40,509 nucleotides of DNA from Actinomycetes bacterium (GCA_023252155.1 JAHEXJ010000010.1:1-40509), one strand, 5' to 3'; shown: positions 15,835-25,507, counted from the first letter of the stretch. Notes: generated by a model not told the origin, from the sequence alone. Translations and numbers: made by a program.

Positions 15835-17075
15835 ATCGATTTAGAACTCATTGCCATCCATGATCCAGTTACAAGGCGACGCATAAGCACACCCGTCGTC
15901 ACAAAAATCGCGGCAAGAATTACCCAGCCGACCTTCCCCATGCCAATTGCAAGAGCCGTTACTACGGTCGGTCCGACTGCCCCGCCTAAACCAAAGCCCA
16001 TCGAGTAAACGCCTTGGTATTGGCCTTGGTGATTTTGATTCGCCAGGCCAAATCCAATACTCCAAGATCCGGCAGAACCGATGAGTTCTCCAGCAACATG
16101 AACTAGTGCAGCGACTACCAAAATTACGCAGGCGACGATTTTGGATGCTCCTGCGGCAAGGGCATACAGAAGGCATGCTGCAGCGACCAGATATCCCGCC
16201 CTGGCATACATTCGTGCTCCGGCCCTTACATCTCCAGAGCCCTTGCTGGCTCGAACTTGAAAGAGGACTACGGAAATTGTGTTGACGAGCATGAGCACGG
16301 CAACCCACCATCTCGGTGCCTTGGTCTCGTGAACCACCCAGAGTGGGATTGCTACGTTCTGAATGACGAAATGCAGTGTCATAACTCCATTGAGCAAAGT
16401 TGCCGCCACATATTTCTTGTCTTTTAACGCCACGAAACTGAAAGGTTCGCCTTTGCTGACCGTGGGCGCGACGTAAGGCAAACGTCTCCAGACCAGGGCG
16501 GCGATAAAGAAAGTCGCAGCATCTAAAAGCAACATCGATACGTAGGCACCTCTTGTATTGATGGCCAGCGCAACACCGGCAAATATTGCACCTAGTCCGA
16601 TGCCCAAGTTTGTAACCGCACGAGTGTAAGCACGGATGCGAACTCGATCCTCACCTACTCCGAATTTGGCGATTGTCGCCATGCGCAATGTTTGACCCGT
16701 GGCACCAACAGCCCCCAATGCCAACGAAAGAAAGAGGAATGGAATGAATGAGTGAATGAAAACAAAACTTGCAAGCGCTACTCCCTCGCCGGCGTAGGCG
16801 ATCGCCGTGATATCCCTAGGCCCAAGTCTGTCCGCAAGGTGACCGGCCGGGATATTAAACAGGAGCGAGACCGCACCGCCAAGGGAGAGCCCTAAGCCGA
16901 CTTGAGCCGCGGAGAGACCGACATAGAAAGTGAAGTAAATGACCTCTACGGTCATGAACAAGCCATTGCCGAAAGTATTAATAAGAGTCGCAAGGCTAAG
17001 AATGCGGATGGCGCTTTCCTTGGGAATTGCGGCGTTCTTGAACTTGGCAAGAGACTTCCGCGGCTCCATTGGCAT
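15831..17075 (-). CDS. MFS transporter
   Basis: This 414-aa protein has about twelve hydrophobic segments in two halves, as in major facilitator family exporters. The loop between segments 2 and 3 reads GHLADRLGPRD, the usual MFS loop motif. No motif identifies its substrate; drug or metabolite export is a guess from overall type. An alternative ATG lies two codons downstream, and no ribosome site precedes either. It is divergent from nhaA (67 bases between starts), and its stop overlaps that of the SDR-DUF2867 gene within a 14-base palindrome. Confidence 0.8.
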   Translation of the reverse strand: MPMEPRKSLAKFKNAAIPKESAIRILSLATLINTFGNGLFMTVEVIYFTFYVGLSAAQVGLGLSLGGAVSLLFNIPAGHLADRLGPRDITAIAYAGEGVALASFVFIHSFIPFLFLSLALGAVGATGQTLRMATIAKFGVGEDRVRIRAYTRAVTNLGIGLGAIFAGVALAINTRGAYVSMLLLDAATFFIAALVWRRLPYVAPTVSKGEPFSFVALKDKKYVAATLLNGVMTLHFVIQNVAIPLWVVHETKAPRWWVAVLMLVNTISVVLFQVRASKGSGDVRAGARMYARAGYLVAAACLLYALAAGASKIVACVILVVAALVHVAGELIGSAGSWSIGFGLANQNHQGQYQGVYSMGFGLGGAVGPTVVTALAIGMGKVGWVILAAIFVTTGVLMRRLVTGSWMAMSSKSI

Positions 17076-17142
17076 TGGGACACGATAGCCTTCTTGTCTG
17101 ACATCGCGCCGACAATATTCGCCGCAAAGATAGTCTTACGTC

Positions 17143-18138
17143 ATGATTCGCAGAATCCCCCAAAGTATGCGTGACTTCTTCGCCACCGAGAGCGCTGGTG
17201 GCGTCGTACTCGTAATTTCGTGCATTGTTGCGCTGACATTTGCAAATTCACCTGCGCGTTCCGGGTACGCAAGTTTCTGGCATCACGGCCAAAGTTTCAT
17301 CAACGAAGGTCTGATGAGTATTTTCTTCTTCCTCGTCGGACTGGAGATCAAACGTGAATTTGTAGACGGCGATTTGAGGAATCCTAAGTCGGCTGCTCTG
17401 CCAATTATCGCTGCATTTGGCGGAATGCTCACTCCCGCTTTGATATACATCACCATAAATCACGGTGGTTCCGGGATGTCTGGTTGGGCCGTGCCAATGC
17501 CGACAGACATTGCACTTTCGATAGGGGCACTTGCCTTACTCGGCTCGAAGATCGATCCCGCGATAAAAATCTTCTTGCTCACACTTGCGATCGCAGATGA
17601 TCTTGGATCTCTGCTTGTCATCGGTTTTTTTTACTCGTCAGGGCTTAATCCCTTGCGAATCCTTTCGACAATTGGCGCAGTTTTCTTGGCCTGGATACTC
17701 CCCACGAAAAGAAGGTTTTCTACAGATCGCTTAATTTCAATAATTCACCCTTGGAGCAGTTACTTGGTTATTCCTATATTTGTACTTGCCAATATTGGAA
17801 TATCCATCAATTTCGGCAATTTCGGCGATCTTCTTTCGTCACCGGTCTCCGTGGGAATCATCGTTGGACGCGTAGTTGGCAAACTGCTCGGGATCACACT
17901 TTTTTCATGGCTTGCCGTCAAGTTGCGAATCGCGAAATTACCCGATTCACTTTCATTTAAGGAAATATCTGGGGCGGCAGCGTTGGCCGGTATGGGCCTT
18001 ACCGTTTCTCTCTTCATCGCAGACCTCGCCGTTACGAGTCCGTCACAACTTTCGGAGATAAAAATCGGATTGATAGTCTCTGCGCTTATTTCAGCAAGTG
18101 TGGGGTTAACTATGTTACGAAAGTTGTCCATTTCCTGA
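17143..18138 (+). CDS. nhaA: Na+/H+ antiporter NhaA
   Basis: NhaA exports Na+ in exchange for protons and controls internal pH. The 331-aa protein shows LVGLEIKREFVDGDL near residue 65, PMPTDIALSIG with D122, and AIADDLGSLLVI with D152/D153, the Asp pair equivalent to the ion-binding D163/D164 of the E. coli protein. It is somewhat shorter than typical NhaA (about 380-400 aa), mostly at the C-terminus. Start ATG 17143 precedes a typical amphipathic start, RRIPQSMRDFFATESAGG. The 3' end overlaps the convergent VOC gene by 24 bases. It stands beside an operon whose complex may pump Na+ or H+, a possible but unproven link. Confidence 0.9.
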   Translation: MIRRIPQSMRDFFATESAGGVVLVISCIVALTFANSPARSGYASFWHHGQSFINEGLMSIFFFLVGLEIKREFVDGDLRNPKSAALPIIAAFGGMLTPALIYITINHGGSGMSGWAVPMPTDIALSIGALALLGSKIDPAIKIFLLTLAIADDLGSLLVIGFFYSSGLNPLRILSTIGAVFLAWILPTKRRFSTDRLISIIHPWSSYLVIPIFVLANIGISINFGNFGDLLSSPVSVGIIVGRVVGKLLGITLFSWLAVKLRIAKLPDSLSFKEISGAAALAGMGLTVSLFIADLAVTSPSQLSEIKIGLIVSALISASVGLTMLRKLSIS

Positions 18139-18903
18139 GTTTGTGGCCTCGCCAGACTTCATAACAGTTAAGTAGCTGCCGACTACGGGATCCAAGTAAA
18201 CGCAAAGGGCGCTTCCCGGAACTGGAAGATGCTCTGCAACAACAGTGCCTCCGAGCGCGCGCACTTTCTCTGTTGTTCGATCCAGAGAATCCACAATAAA
18301 GATTGGAGTCCACTGCGGAGGCTTCTCCGAACTAGCAATTGGAGTCAGACTTGCAAACCACTGCTCCCCACGTTGAAGGATGGTCATCCCATCAAATGAG
18401 TTAGGAGCAATTTCCTTGCCAAGGACTTTGTCGTAATAAGCCGCAGCTCGCATTGGGTCCGGCGAGAAATGGTCAAACCATCCTGGAGTGTTGGGCTCGT
18501 ATTGAACTTCAAAGCCGGGAAAAGTAATTGGCTGCCAGAGTCCATGAACGACTCCCGCTGGATCCATGACTAGCGCCATCCATCCGACATCCATTACTTG
18601 CATCGGCGGAAAGAAAACTTGTCCGCCTTCGGCTTTTGCAACTTCGCATGCAGCGTGTATGTCCGGAGTGGAGAAATACGTCACCCAATCACCATGGCCG
18701 TCAGGCTGTTCGCCAATCCCCAAGACTGCTTTTCCATTGTGGCGGGCGATCGAGTAAAAACCCGTTTCGGGTGCATCTACATCGAAACTCCAACCAAAGA
18801 GAGAACTGTAGAAATCTATGAGACCTTCTCTAAGTTCCTTGGTGGCAACGCTTGCATCAATCCAGCACGGCATGCCCTCTGCGTGTTCGGTAAATGTTGG
18901 CAT
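18115..18903 (-). CDS. Two-domain VOC (glyoxalase/bleomycin-resistance fold) protein
   Basis: This 262-aa protein contains two vicinal-oxygen-chelate domains (about 8-120 and 135-255). The first opens GMPCWIDASVATKELREGLIDFYSSLFGW style and the second WFDHFSPDPMRAAAYYDKVLG. Similar actinobacterial proteins are annotated as glyoxalase-like and their substrates are mostly unknown. It follows the NCS1 permease gene by 38 bases on the same strand and may be the last gene of the long minus-strand operon. Confidence 0.82.
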   Translation of the reverse strand: MPTFTEHAEGMPCWIDASVATKELREGLIDFYSSLFGWSFDVDAPETGFYSIARHNGKAVLGIGEQPDGHGDWVTYFSTPDIHAACEVAKAEGGQVFFPPMQVMDVGWMALVMDPAGVVHGLWQPITFPGFEVQYEPNTPGWFDHFSPDPMRAAAYYDKVLGKEIAPNSFDGMTILQRGEQWFASLTPIASSEKPPQWTPIFIVDSLDRTTEKVRALGGTVVAEHLPVPGSALCVYLDPVVGSYLTVMKSGEATNSGNGQLS

Positions 18904-18941
18904 GCAAAGAGAGTGCCACCACTCACTTTGCTTTTCAAGAG

Positions 18942-20372
18942 TTACTGATGCGCTTCTTGGGCTCTAATCGCACGCCTAGAGAGAAGAATATGTCCGACAA
19001 AACCGACAATCAGGGCAATTATCACGCCTAAGTTGGCTCCTCCCCACGGGCCGTTCTTGCCGCCGATGGAGTTCATGAAATAGCCCTGCCAAGAAAGCCA
19101 TGATGCGAATGGGTTGGTGACGAATCCCCATCCGATGACGGAACCAATAATCGTCAGCGCAATCGAACGGACATTCCATGCACCATATCTTCCGGTCGGC
19201 TCGAACAATTCGGCTTCGGCATAATCTCGTTTTCGCATGAGCACATCCGCCACGAATATTGCAGACCAAACGGCAATTGGCACACCAAGGGTTATCAAAA
19301 ATCCCTGGAAGGGCCCGATGAAATTGGACGCATGCCAAACGATGTAGATGGTTCCAAAAAGCATGATCGTGGCATCAATGGATGCTGCAACATGGCGTCG
19401 AACTGGCAATCCAATCGAAACCAACGCCAAACCAGATGAATAGAGATCAAGGATGGCGCCACCAATGAGCCCAAGGACCGCGACAATCGCAAAAGGAATG
19501 AGGTACCACGTTGGCAGGATTGTCGTTAATGCGCCAACCGGATCGGCTGATATCTGATCGCTTAGCCCTTTGCTGCTTCCAGCAAGCAATGAACCGTAAA
19601 TAATAAGAATCACTGGCACAAGGGAAGAACCGAACACGGTCCAACCAACCACGGCTTTGCTTGAGGTATTTCTAGGCAAGTAACGCGAGTAATCGGCAGC
19701 TGAGTTCACCCAACCCAACCCAACGCCAGTTACACCGAAAACTATTGCGCCAATAAAACCTTGAAGGCTTCCACCATGAATCGCTGAGACTTTGCTCCAG
19801 TCGATGTGGTTAACCGTTAGAGCGATGTAACCAATAGTCATCACCGCTGTAGCAATCGTGAGCCACTTCTGCAATTTCATGATCACATGAAATCCGAGTA
19901 CCCCGCCAAAGACAGTGAGGCTAACTGCGACAACAAATCCAATTATTCGCGCAAGATTGTGATCCATGTGCCCGAGCCGAGCGAAAATTGTCTCCGTCGC
20001 CAGTGTTGCGAGTGAAACAAGCACCGTTTCCCATCCGACAAAAATCAAATATGAAAGCAGACCTGGGACGATATTTCCACGGACTCCGAAGGCCGCACGA
20101 GAAAGTGTCATCGTTGGAGCGTTGGACTTTTTCCCAGCAAGTGAACTCACACCGACAAGAACAAATGAAAGCACCACGCTTAAGAAAGCGGCTACGGCAA
20201 CTTGTGAAAATGAAATCCCAAATCCCAGAAAAAAGGCGCCGAAGGAAAGCGCCAGCAACGAGACATTTGCCCCGCACCAAGGCCAGAAAAGCGAACTTGG
20301 TTTGCCTCCGCGCTCCTCCTCTTTGACGAAATTGATCGAATTCATCTCCAGATTTATCGAGCGTAAAGTCAT
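18942..20372 (-). CDS. NCS1-family purine/cytosine permease-like transporter
   Basis: This 476-aa protein with about twelve membrane segments belongs to the nucleobase:cation symporter 1 family (CodB/Mhp1 group). Supporting motifs include FWPWCGANVSLLALSFGAFFLG near the start, LSRAAFGVRGNIVPGLLSYL, and WVNSAADYSRYLP near residue 225, which matches the NCS1 pattern. Likely substrates are cytosine, purines or related rings such as hydantoins or allantoin. Its ATG overlaps the hyfI stop as ATGA, with GGGAGAG ahead, so it is translationally coupled to the Hyf-like complex, which is unusual. A shorter start at the second Met is possible. Use of an ion gradient made by the complex is inference. Confidence 0.85.
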   Translation of the reverse strand: MTLRSINLEMNSINFVKEEERGGKPSSLFWPWCGANVSLLALSFGAFFLGFGISFSQVAVAAFLSVVLSFVLVGVSSLAGKKSNAPTMTLSRAAFGVRGNIVPGLLSYLIFVGWETVLVSLATLATETIFARLGHMDHNLARIIGFVVAVSLTVFGGVLGFHVIMKLQKWLTIATAVMTIGYIALTVNHIDWSKVSAIHGGSLQGFIGAIVFGVTGVGLGWVNSAADYSRYLPRNTSSKAVVGWTVFGSSLVPVILIIYGSLLAGSSKGLSDQISADPVGALTTILPTWYLIPFAIVAVLGLIGGAILDLYSSGLALVSIGLPVRRHVAASIDATIMLFGTIYIVWHASNFIGPFQGFLITLGVPIAVWSAIFVADVLMRKRDYAEAELFEPTGRYGAWNVRSIALTIIGSVIGWGFVTNPFASWLSWQGYFMNSIGGKNGPWGGANLGVIIALIVGFVGHILLSRRAIRAQEAHQ

Positions 20373-20899
20373 TTCTCTCCCGTACGTGGCCTTAATCGAT
20401 AGCGAACGGCGGTCAATATACCTTCCAAAATCACAATTGGCTCAGGTGGGCAGCCCGGAATCGTCAAATCCACCTTCAGGGCTTTAGATACGCCACCCAG
20501 TGAGGCATAACTCGTTCCGAAGATGCCGCCGTTGATCGCACAATCCCCGACAGCCACCACGATCTTCGGGTCTGGCATCGCTTCATTGGTAACTGCAAGA
20601 GCGTGGGACATACTTCGAGACACGGGACCAGTAACCAGGAGCATGTCAGCATGTCGCGGACTAGCAACGAATTTGATCCCCAAACCTTCCAAGTTGTAAT
20701 AGACATTTCCGAGCGCATTGAGTTCAAGTTCGCAGCCGTTGCAACTTCCTGCATCAACTTCTCGAATCGTGAGAGCGCGCCCCAGAATTTTCAAAATTTC
20801 GTCATGAATCCTTTTCGCGCTCGCCATTTCTTGGGCAACCGGCGGCTTCTCGGTCACTATGCCAACCTTGGCAATTTGTCGGATAAGTGGCCACATCAT
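20369..20899 (-). CDS. hyfI: HyfI/NuoB-like small subunit of an Ehr-type membrane complex
   Basis: This 176-aa protein is the [4Fe-4S] subunit equivalent to complex I NuoB and hydrogenase HyfI. The proximal cluster ligands are intact: C53 and C56 in GSCNGCELE, C120 in VGDCAINGG, and C150 in PGCPPEP. It would take electrons from, or hand them to, an unknown peripheral module and sit against the HyfG-like subunit. It overlaps hyfG by ATGA upstream and the NCS1 permease by ATGA downstream. In M. tuberculosis the corresponding gene (Rv0082, from memory) leads the cluster; here it is last of the six. Confidence 0.92.
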   Translation of the reverse strand: MMWPLIRQIAKVGIVTEKPPVAQEMASAKRIHDEILKILGRALTIREVDAGSCNGCELELNALGNVYYNLEGLGIKFVASPRHADMLLVTGPVSRSMSHALAVTNEAMPDPKIVVAVGDCAINGGIFGTSYASLGGVSKALKVDLTIPGCPPEPIVILEGILTAVRYRLRPRTGEK

Positions 20900-22437
20900 C
20901 GGTCGTGCCCCGAGTAACTCAAGTTGAATGACTTATTAATCAATGGAAAATCAGGGACGATATCGCCAATAACGGCGTATTCAATGACGGGCCAATTTTG
21001 CCAAGAAGGATCGTGAACGTGGCAGCGGGAAATCTTTCCTTTGGAATCAACATACAGCGCAGTAAAAATGCCGCCTCGCCATCCTTCTATCCATCCGGCT
21101 CCCGACCCTTCTGCCCCTCGCTCGACATATTCAGTCCGAATCGCTCCCATCGGAAGATTGTCGATAAGGTAGCGAATGAGCCGAAGTGACTCGAAGAGCT
21201 CATCAAAACGCACGTCGACTCGAGCACATACATCGCCCGTTTCGCGGGATGAAACGTGTACATCCATCTTGCTATATGGCGCGCACGCGGCATCCACCCG
21301 AACATCGTGAATGATTCCACTTGCGCGGCCTGCCATCCCCGTCAGACCCAACTTTGTTGCTACTTCAAGGCTCACCGTTCCGGTCATCATGAACCGGTCC
21401 TGAAGCCCAGAGTGATCGTCATATATTTTTTGCAGGGTGCGTACTTCTTCTTCAACTACTCTGCATTGCGTCAAAATTTCGGCAAGCCCGTCGGCGTCAA
21501 TGTCGCGCTCGACTCCCCCGGGGCAGATGTAATCCATCATGAATCGATGCGAAAAGAGTTTCTTATTTAGACGAAGGCAATCCTCTTTAAGGCGCATGAA
21601 CTGCGAGAGGCCGAAAGCGAATCCCGCATCATTGCCCAATGCCCCTAGGTCTCCCAGATGATTGGCAATCCTCTCGCGCTCCAGAGCAATGGCACGCAAC
21701 CACGTTGCCCGTTCGGGCAGTTTCCAATTCCAGATATTTTCAAGACTCATGCAGTAGCTCCACGCGTAAGCCACCGTGGAATCACCTGACATTCTTCCGG
21801 CAAGTCGATAGCCATCTACTGCCGAAAGTTGCTCAAATGCCTTGTCGACTCCTTTGTGCGTGTAACCCAGTCGCTCTTCCAACCGAAGAGTCTTCTCCCC
21901 CACCACTGAAAAACGGAAATGCCCTGGTTCAATAATGCCCGCGTGCACGGGACCTACCGCAATTTCATGAACGCCTTCACCTAAAACCTGCACGAACTGA
22001 TAATCATCGGCGAGGTCATCAGCAAACTCTTCTTTTCCAGAATTTACTTTTCGAAGCGGAAAATAATCGGCCGGCCACATCTTGTGATTTAGCCATGGTC
22101 GAGAGTCTGTAGCCCCTGCCGCATTAAGTCCAAAGAGATCTCCTACAGCCCGTTGTAATCGATTGGCAGAAGGAAACAGCCCCGAGATATCGGGGTAGGA
22201 AATTCTCCCCCTCGCCAGAGGCAGCTCTAGCCAGACCAATGTGCCGATGTCGTAAACGACCGAAAGTACAAAAGTTCCGTTATTAAGTTGGTTTCCCCAA
22301 AGGCTCACAAGTTGCCCGTGACCTTCGGCAATTGCAAAAGCAGCAGTTGACCATTCATCTGCCGAAACTTCACCACGAAAGAGTGTGAACTCGGCAGGCA
22401 TCGCACTCAGACTTAATTCAAGATTTGCAATGTCCAT
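20896..22437 (-). CDS. hyfG: HyfG/NuoCD-like large subunit lacking the [NiFe] ligands
   Basis: This 513-aa protein fuses a NuoC-like part (about 1-130) to a NuoD/hydrogenase-large-subunit-like part starting near GPVHAGIIEPGHFRF (162-176). In true hydrogenases the first Ni-binding motif is RxCGxC; here the aligned residues are RLAGRM (211-216). The second motif, DPCxxC, is replaced by a C-terminal FNLSYSGHDR (504-513). All four Ni ligands are therefore absent, so the protein cannot bind a normal [NiFe] site and needs no C-terminal processing. It is closest in kind to Ehr complexes and to mycobacterial HycE-like Rv0087. The ATG at 22437 has GGAGG upstream; a TTG at 22452 is less likely. Quinone or another electron acceptor near the old Ni site is plausible. 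Confidence 0.92.
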   Translation of the reverse strand: MDIANLELSLSAMPAEFTLFRGEVSADEWSTAAFAIAEGHGQLVSLWGNQLNNGTFVLSVVYDIGTLVWLELPLARGRISYPDISGLFPSANRLQRAVGDLFGLNAAGATDSRPWLNHKMWPADYFPLRKVNSGKEEFADDLADDYQFVQVLGEGVHEIAVGPVHAGIIEPGHFRFSVVGEKTLRLEERLGYTHKGVDKAFEQLSAVDGYRLAGRMSGDSTVAYAWSYCMSLENIWNWKLPERATWLRAIALERERIANHLGDLGALGNDAGFAFGLSQFMRLKEDCLRLNKKLFSHRFMMDYICPGGVERDIDADGLAEILTQCRVVEEEVRTLQKIYDDHSGLQDRFMMTGTVSLEVATKLGLTGMAGRASGIIHDVRVDAACAPYSKMDVHVSSRETGDVCARVDVRFDELFESLRLIRYLIDNLPMGAIRTEYVERGAEGSGAGWIEGWRGGIFTALYVDSKGKISRCHVHDPSWQNWPVIEYAVIGDIVPDFPLINKSFNLSYSGHDR

Positions 22438-22441
22438 GTTC

Positions 22442-23896
22442 CTACCCTCCAATTATTCGCGCAGCTTGAAGGAACCATGTATTTAAATACGTTGGGATAT
22501 AAAGGCCAAGCATCAGGGCAAGCCCAAGATGAACGAACACCGGTAATAAGGCCGGTGGGTGCGGCAGTCGCTTCACTGTCGTCTCGCCAAAAACCATGGG
22601 TTGGACTCTGCTAAATATCGCTCCGAAGGCAACACCAAGCCCCAGAAGGAGTAGTGGCGTCGCCCAAGGCAGTTGGCGCATGGCACTTGTGAGGATGAGG
22701 AACTCACTGGCAAAAACGCCAAAAGGCGGCATTCCCAAAATGGCCAGCGTTCCCATCATCAGGCCCCAACCAACCGTAGGACTTATCTTTATAAGTCCCC
22801 TGATCTGATCCATCATCTGCGAACCGGCTTTTTGTGCCGCGTGGCCCACCGCGTAGAAAATTGCCGACTTAGTAAGTGCGTGAACAGTCATGTGCAACAG
22901 TCCCGCGAAATTTGCAATGGGACCGCCTATGCCAAAGGCAAAGGTCATTAGGCCCATGTGCTCGATCGACGAATAAGAGAACATCCTCTTAATATCCTTC
23001 TGGCGCAACAATGAAAACGCGGCCACCAAGACAGATAGAAGTCCGAAACCAATCATCAGGTGTCCCGCGAAATGATTTCTAAGCGCACCATCCGTCAGGA
23101 CTTTGCAGCGAATGACAGCGTAAAGGGCAACGTTGAGGAGCAGTCCGGACAAGACGGCAGAAATCGGAGTCGGACCTTCAGCATGAGCATCCGGCAGCCA
23201 GTTATGCAAAGGCGCTAGACCAACCTTTGTACCGTAGCCAACCAACAGAAATACGAAAGCCAAAGACATGATCACGGGATTGAGATGGCCCTTGGATGCG
23301 TTCAAGTTGGTCCAGAGCAGTGGGTTGAGGCCGTGACCAATAACGCGCTGCGCGGCCATATAAAGAAGTATCGTTCCGAAGAGTGCTTGTGCGATGCCCA
23401 CACCGCAGAGAATGAAGTATTTCCAGGCCGCTTCCAGACTTGCTGGAGTCCTATAAACCGACACGAGAAGTACCGTCGTTAAAGTTGCCGCTTCCATGGC
23501 CACCCAGAGAATGCCCATGTTGTTGGTCGTCAGCGCCAACAACATGCAACCGTTGAACAACTGATACATGCTGAAATACAGGCGCATCCGATTTGGAGTC
23601 ATCTTTCCGCGTTCTTCTTCGATGCGCATATAAGGCCGAGAAAATATGGATGTAGTGAAGCCAATCAATGCGGTCAGCGTCACCAAAAAAACATTGAGTG
23701 AATCGATAAAGAACTGCTTATCCAAGGCAAACATCGGCCCATGCGCGACGACTCTGGCGGTCAGAAAAGTGGAGGCAAGAAATGTCAGGAAACTAAAAGC
23801 CACGTTGATGTCGCGACCATTTCGATGATGGCCCATGAAAGCAAGCACTGCCGACCCAATAAGCGGAGAGATGAAAACAAGAACTAGTGGACTCAT
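22442..23896 (-). CDS. hyfF: HyfF-like Mrp-antiporter-type membrane subunit
   Basis: This 484-aa subunit has many membrane helices and is homologous to complex I NuoL/M/N and Mrp antiporter subunits. Key elements are TKVGLAPLHNWLPDAHAEGPTPISAVLSG, with the Lys and His-Pro-Ala region of the ion channel, and KRMFSYSSIEHMGLM, with a second conserved Lys. It should translocate H+ or Na+ when the complex turns over. It starts directly after the hyfE stop. Its stop lies 4 bases from the chosen hyfG start. Confidence 0.92.
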   Translation of the reverse strand: MSPLVLVFISPLIGSAVLAFMGHHRNGRDINVAFSFLTFLASTFLTARVVAHGPMFALDKQFFIDSLNVFLVTLTALIGFTTSIFSRPYMRIEEERGKMTPNRMRLYFSMYQLFNGCMLLALTTNNMGILWVAMEAATLTTVLLVSVYRTPASLEAAWKYFILCGVGIAQALFGTILLYMAAQRVIGHGLNPLLWTNLNASKGHLNPVIMSLAFVFLLVGYGTKVGLAPLHNWLPDAHAEGPTPISAVLSGLLLNVALYAVIRCKVLTDGALRNHFAGHLMIGFGLLSVLVAAFSLLRQKDIKRMFSYSSIEHMGLMTFAFGIGGPIANFAGLLHMTVHALTKSAIFYAVGHAAQKAGSQMMDQIRGLIKISPTVGWGLMMGTLAILGMPPFGVFASEFLILTSAMRQLPWATPLLLLGLGVAFGAIFSRVQPMVFGETTVKRLPHPPALLPVFVHLGLALMLGLYIPTYLNTWFLQAARIIGG

Positions 23897-24556
23897 CTAG
23901 TCTTCCTTCAAATTCTCAAGATGGGAAATATCTAGACTCTCGAACTGCTCACGAATCTGAAACAAGAAGACTCCAAGAATAAAGACGCCTACGAGGACGT
24001 CGAGGGCAATTCCCAATTCGACCACCATCGGCATGCCGTACGTTGCAGATGTGGCGGCGAAGAAAAGCGCGTTTTCCATTGCAAGGAAGCCAATAACTTG
24101 TGGAAGTGCCTTAGTTCTCATGATCATCATCATGAATGAAAGCAGGACACAGGCTAAGGCGATTCCTAGTGTGCCAGGTACGACAGAGGATGACAGACGC
24201 GAAATCGGCAATGCTAAATTGAAAGCGAATACCACTAAGACGATTCCGACCAACATAGTGCTTGGGATATTTATCAATGTCTCGACATCCCATCGGACAT
24301 TGAGGCGTTTGACCAGACGATGCAAAATCCAAGGAATCAAGAAGACCTTGAGTATCAAGGTGAGAACGGCGGAGTAGTAGAGATGTTCTTGGTGCGTCAT
24401 GTGAGCCACCACAGTTGTGGCTGCCACCACCGTCAAGCCCTGCAAAGAGTAGAGATTTATTAGGGTCAATACTCGTCGCTGGGCCAACATGGCAAAGGCA
24501 AGCATGAGCAAGAATGACGCGAAAAGATTTACGAGTTGGATGCTAAGTTCAGTCAT
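23897..24556 (-). CDS. hyfE: HyfE-like (NuoK-related) membrane subunit
   Basis: This 219-aa hydrophobic protein corresponds to HyfE/HycP, which contains a NuoK-like helical core. Acidic residues in membrane segments (for example MENALFFAATSATYGMPMVVELG and LDVLVGVFI) match positions implicated in ion pathways. It lies between hyfC (3-base gap) and hyfF (no gap), in the conserved hyf gene order. Without this context it would be hard to assign. Confidence 0.88.
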   Translation of the reverse strand: MTELSIQLVNLFASFLLMLAFAMLAQRRVLTLINLYSLQGLTVVAATTVVAHMTHQEHLYYSAVLTLILKVFLIPWILHRLVKRLNVRWDVETLINIPSTMLVGIVLVVFAFNLALPISRLSSSVVPGTLGIALACVLLSFMMMIMRTKALPQVIGFLAMENALFFAATSATYGMPMVVELGIALDVLVGVFILGVFLFQIREQFESLDISHLENLKED

Positions 24557-24559
24557 TTC

Positions 24560-25507
24560 TCACGCACCCAACAATATGTGCGTCAACATGCCGATAACAC
24601 CTAGAAGGAATGAAGTAGCAAGAAATTCCGGCACGCGGAAAATTCGCAACTTGGCTGAGAATGTTTCAACCAAGGCAAGGACAGCGCCAATCACGACCAA
24701 CTTCAACCCTAGTGATGGTAGGGAAAGCAACAAACTCGAAGGTGTCGCCCTCTGTCCGATCCCCCAAGGCAAGAAGAGAGCAATTCCGAGGGTGGAATAC
24801 GCAAACAACTTAAGTGCCGCCGCCCATTCCATCAAAGCAAGGTGCCTACCTGAATATTCAAGAATCATCGCTTCATGAATCATCGTCAGTTCAAGGTGAG
24901 TGGCTGGATTATCAACCGGGACTCTCGAATTCTCTGCGAGGTAGACAAGCGTAAAGGCCATCCCCGCGAAGACAAGGCTCGGATAGATCGCAAAATCACG
25001 ATGGACTACTGCTTCGACAATTGTGGCAAGGGCCGTTGATTTGCCATTTAGGGAAGCTGAAAAAAGAACCGTCAACAATGCGGGTTCAGCGAGAAAACCA
25101 ACAAGCATTTCTCGCCTGGCACCCAGTGTTCCAAAAGCGGTTCCGATGTCCATCGCTGCCAAAGAAATGAATACCCTGGCCAAAGCAAGCAACCCCACAA
25201 GTGCGATTGCATCGGCCGCGGATGCAAGCGGAAGATCCGTTGAAAGCGTCGGGATGATCGCATTAGCCAAAAGCATGCACCCAAATATCGCGTATGGCGC
25301 AAAACGGAATAATGAAGACGCCGTATCGGCCATCACCGAATCCTTGTTAAAGAGTTTGTGCAGCATGCGATACGGCTGCAGGATTCCTGGGCCCTTGCGA
25401 TTTGAAAGCCACGCCCTCACTTGATTGACCCAACCAAGTAGAAGAGGGGCAAGGGCAAGAGGAGTCACAACGGAAATTACTTGAGAGAGCGCTCGGGTAA
25501 AAGTCAT
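24560..25507 (-). CDS. hyfC: HyfC-like (NuoH-related) membrane subunit
   Basis: This 315-aa protein is the NuoH/HyfC-type subunit that joins the peripheral arm to the membrane arm. The loop ENSRVPVDNPATHLELTMIHEA carries the conserved acidic residues found near the quinone-site equivalent in complex I. NRKGPGILQPYRMLHKLF near residue 36 is the usual N-terminal loop. Its ATG overlaps the hyfB stop by four bases. Confidence 0.92.
   Translation of the reverse strand: MTFTRALSQVISVVTPLALAPLLLGWVNQVRAWLSNRKGPGILQPYRMLHKLFNKDSVMADTASSLFRFAPYAIFGCMLLANAIIPTLSTDLPLASAADAIALVGLLALARVFISLAAMDIGTAFGTLGARREMLVGFLAEPALLTVLFSASLNGKSTALATIVEAVVHRDFAIYPSLVFAGMAFTLVYLAENSRVPVDNPATHLELTMIHEAMILEYSGRHLALMEWAAALKLFAYSTLGIALFLPWGIGQRATPSSLLLSLPSLGLKLVVIGAVLALVETFSAKLRIFRVPEFLATSFLLGVIGMLTHILLGA

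Noticed and set aside
15831-15844. Perfect 14-base palindrome CTAAATCGATTTAG at the overlapping stops
   Set aside because: It spans the stop codons of two convergent genes, has no loop or T-run and is short; it is most simply a result of coding on both strands.
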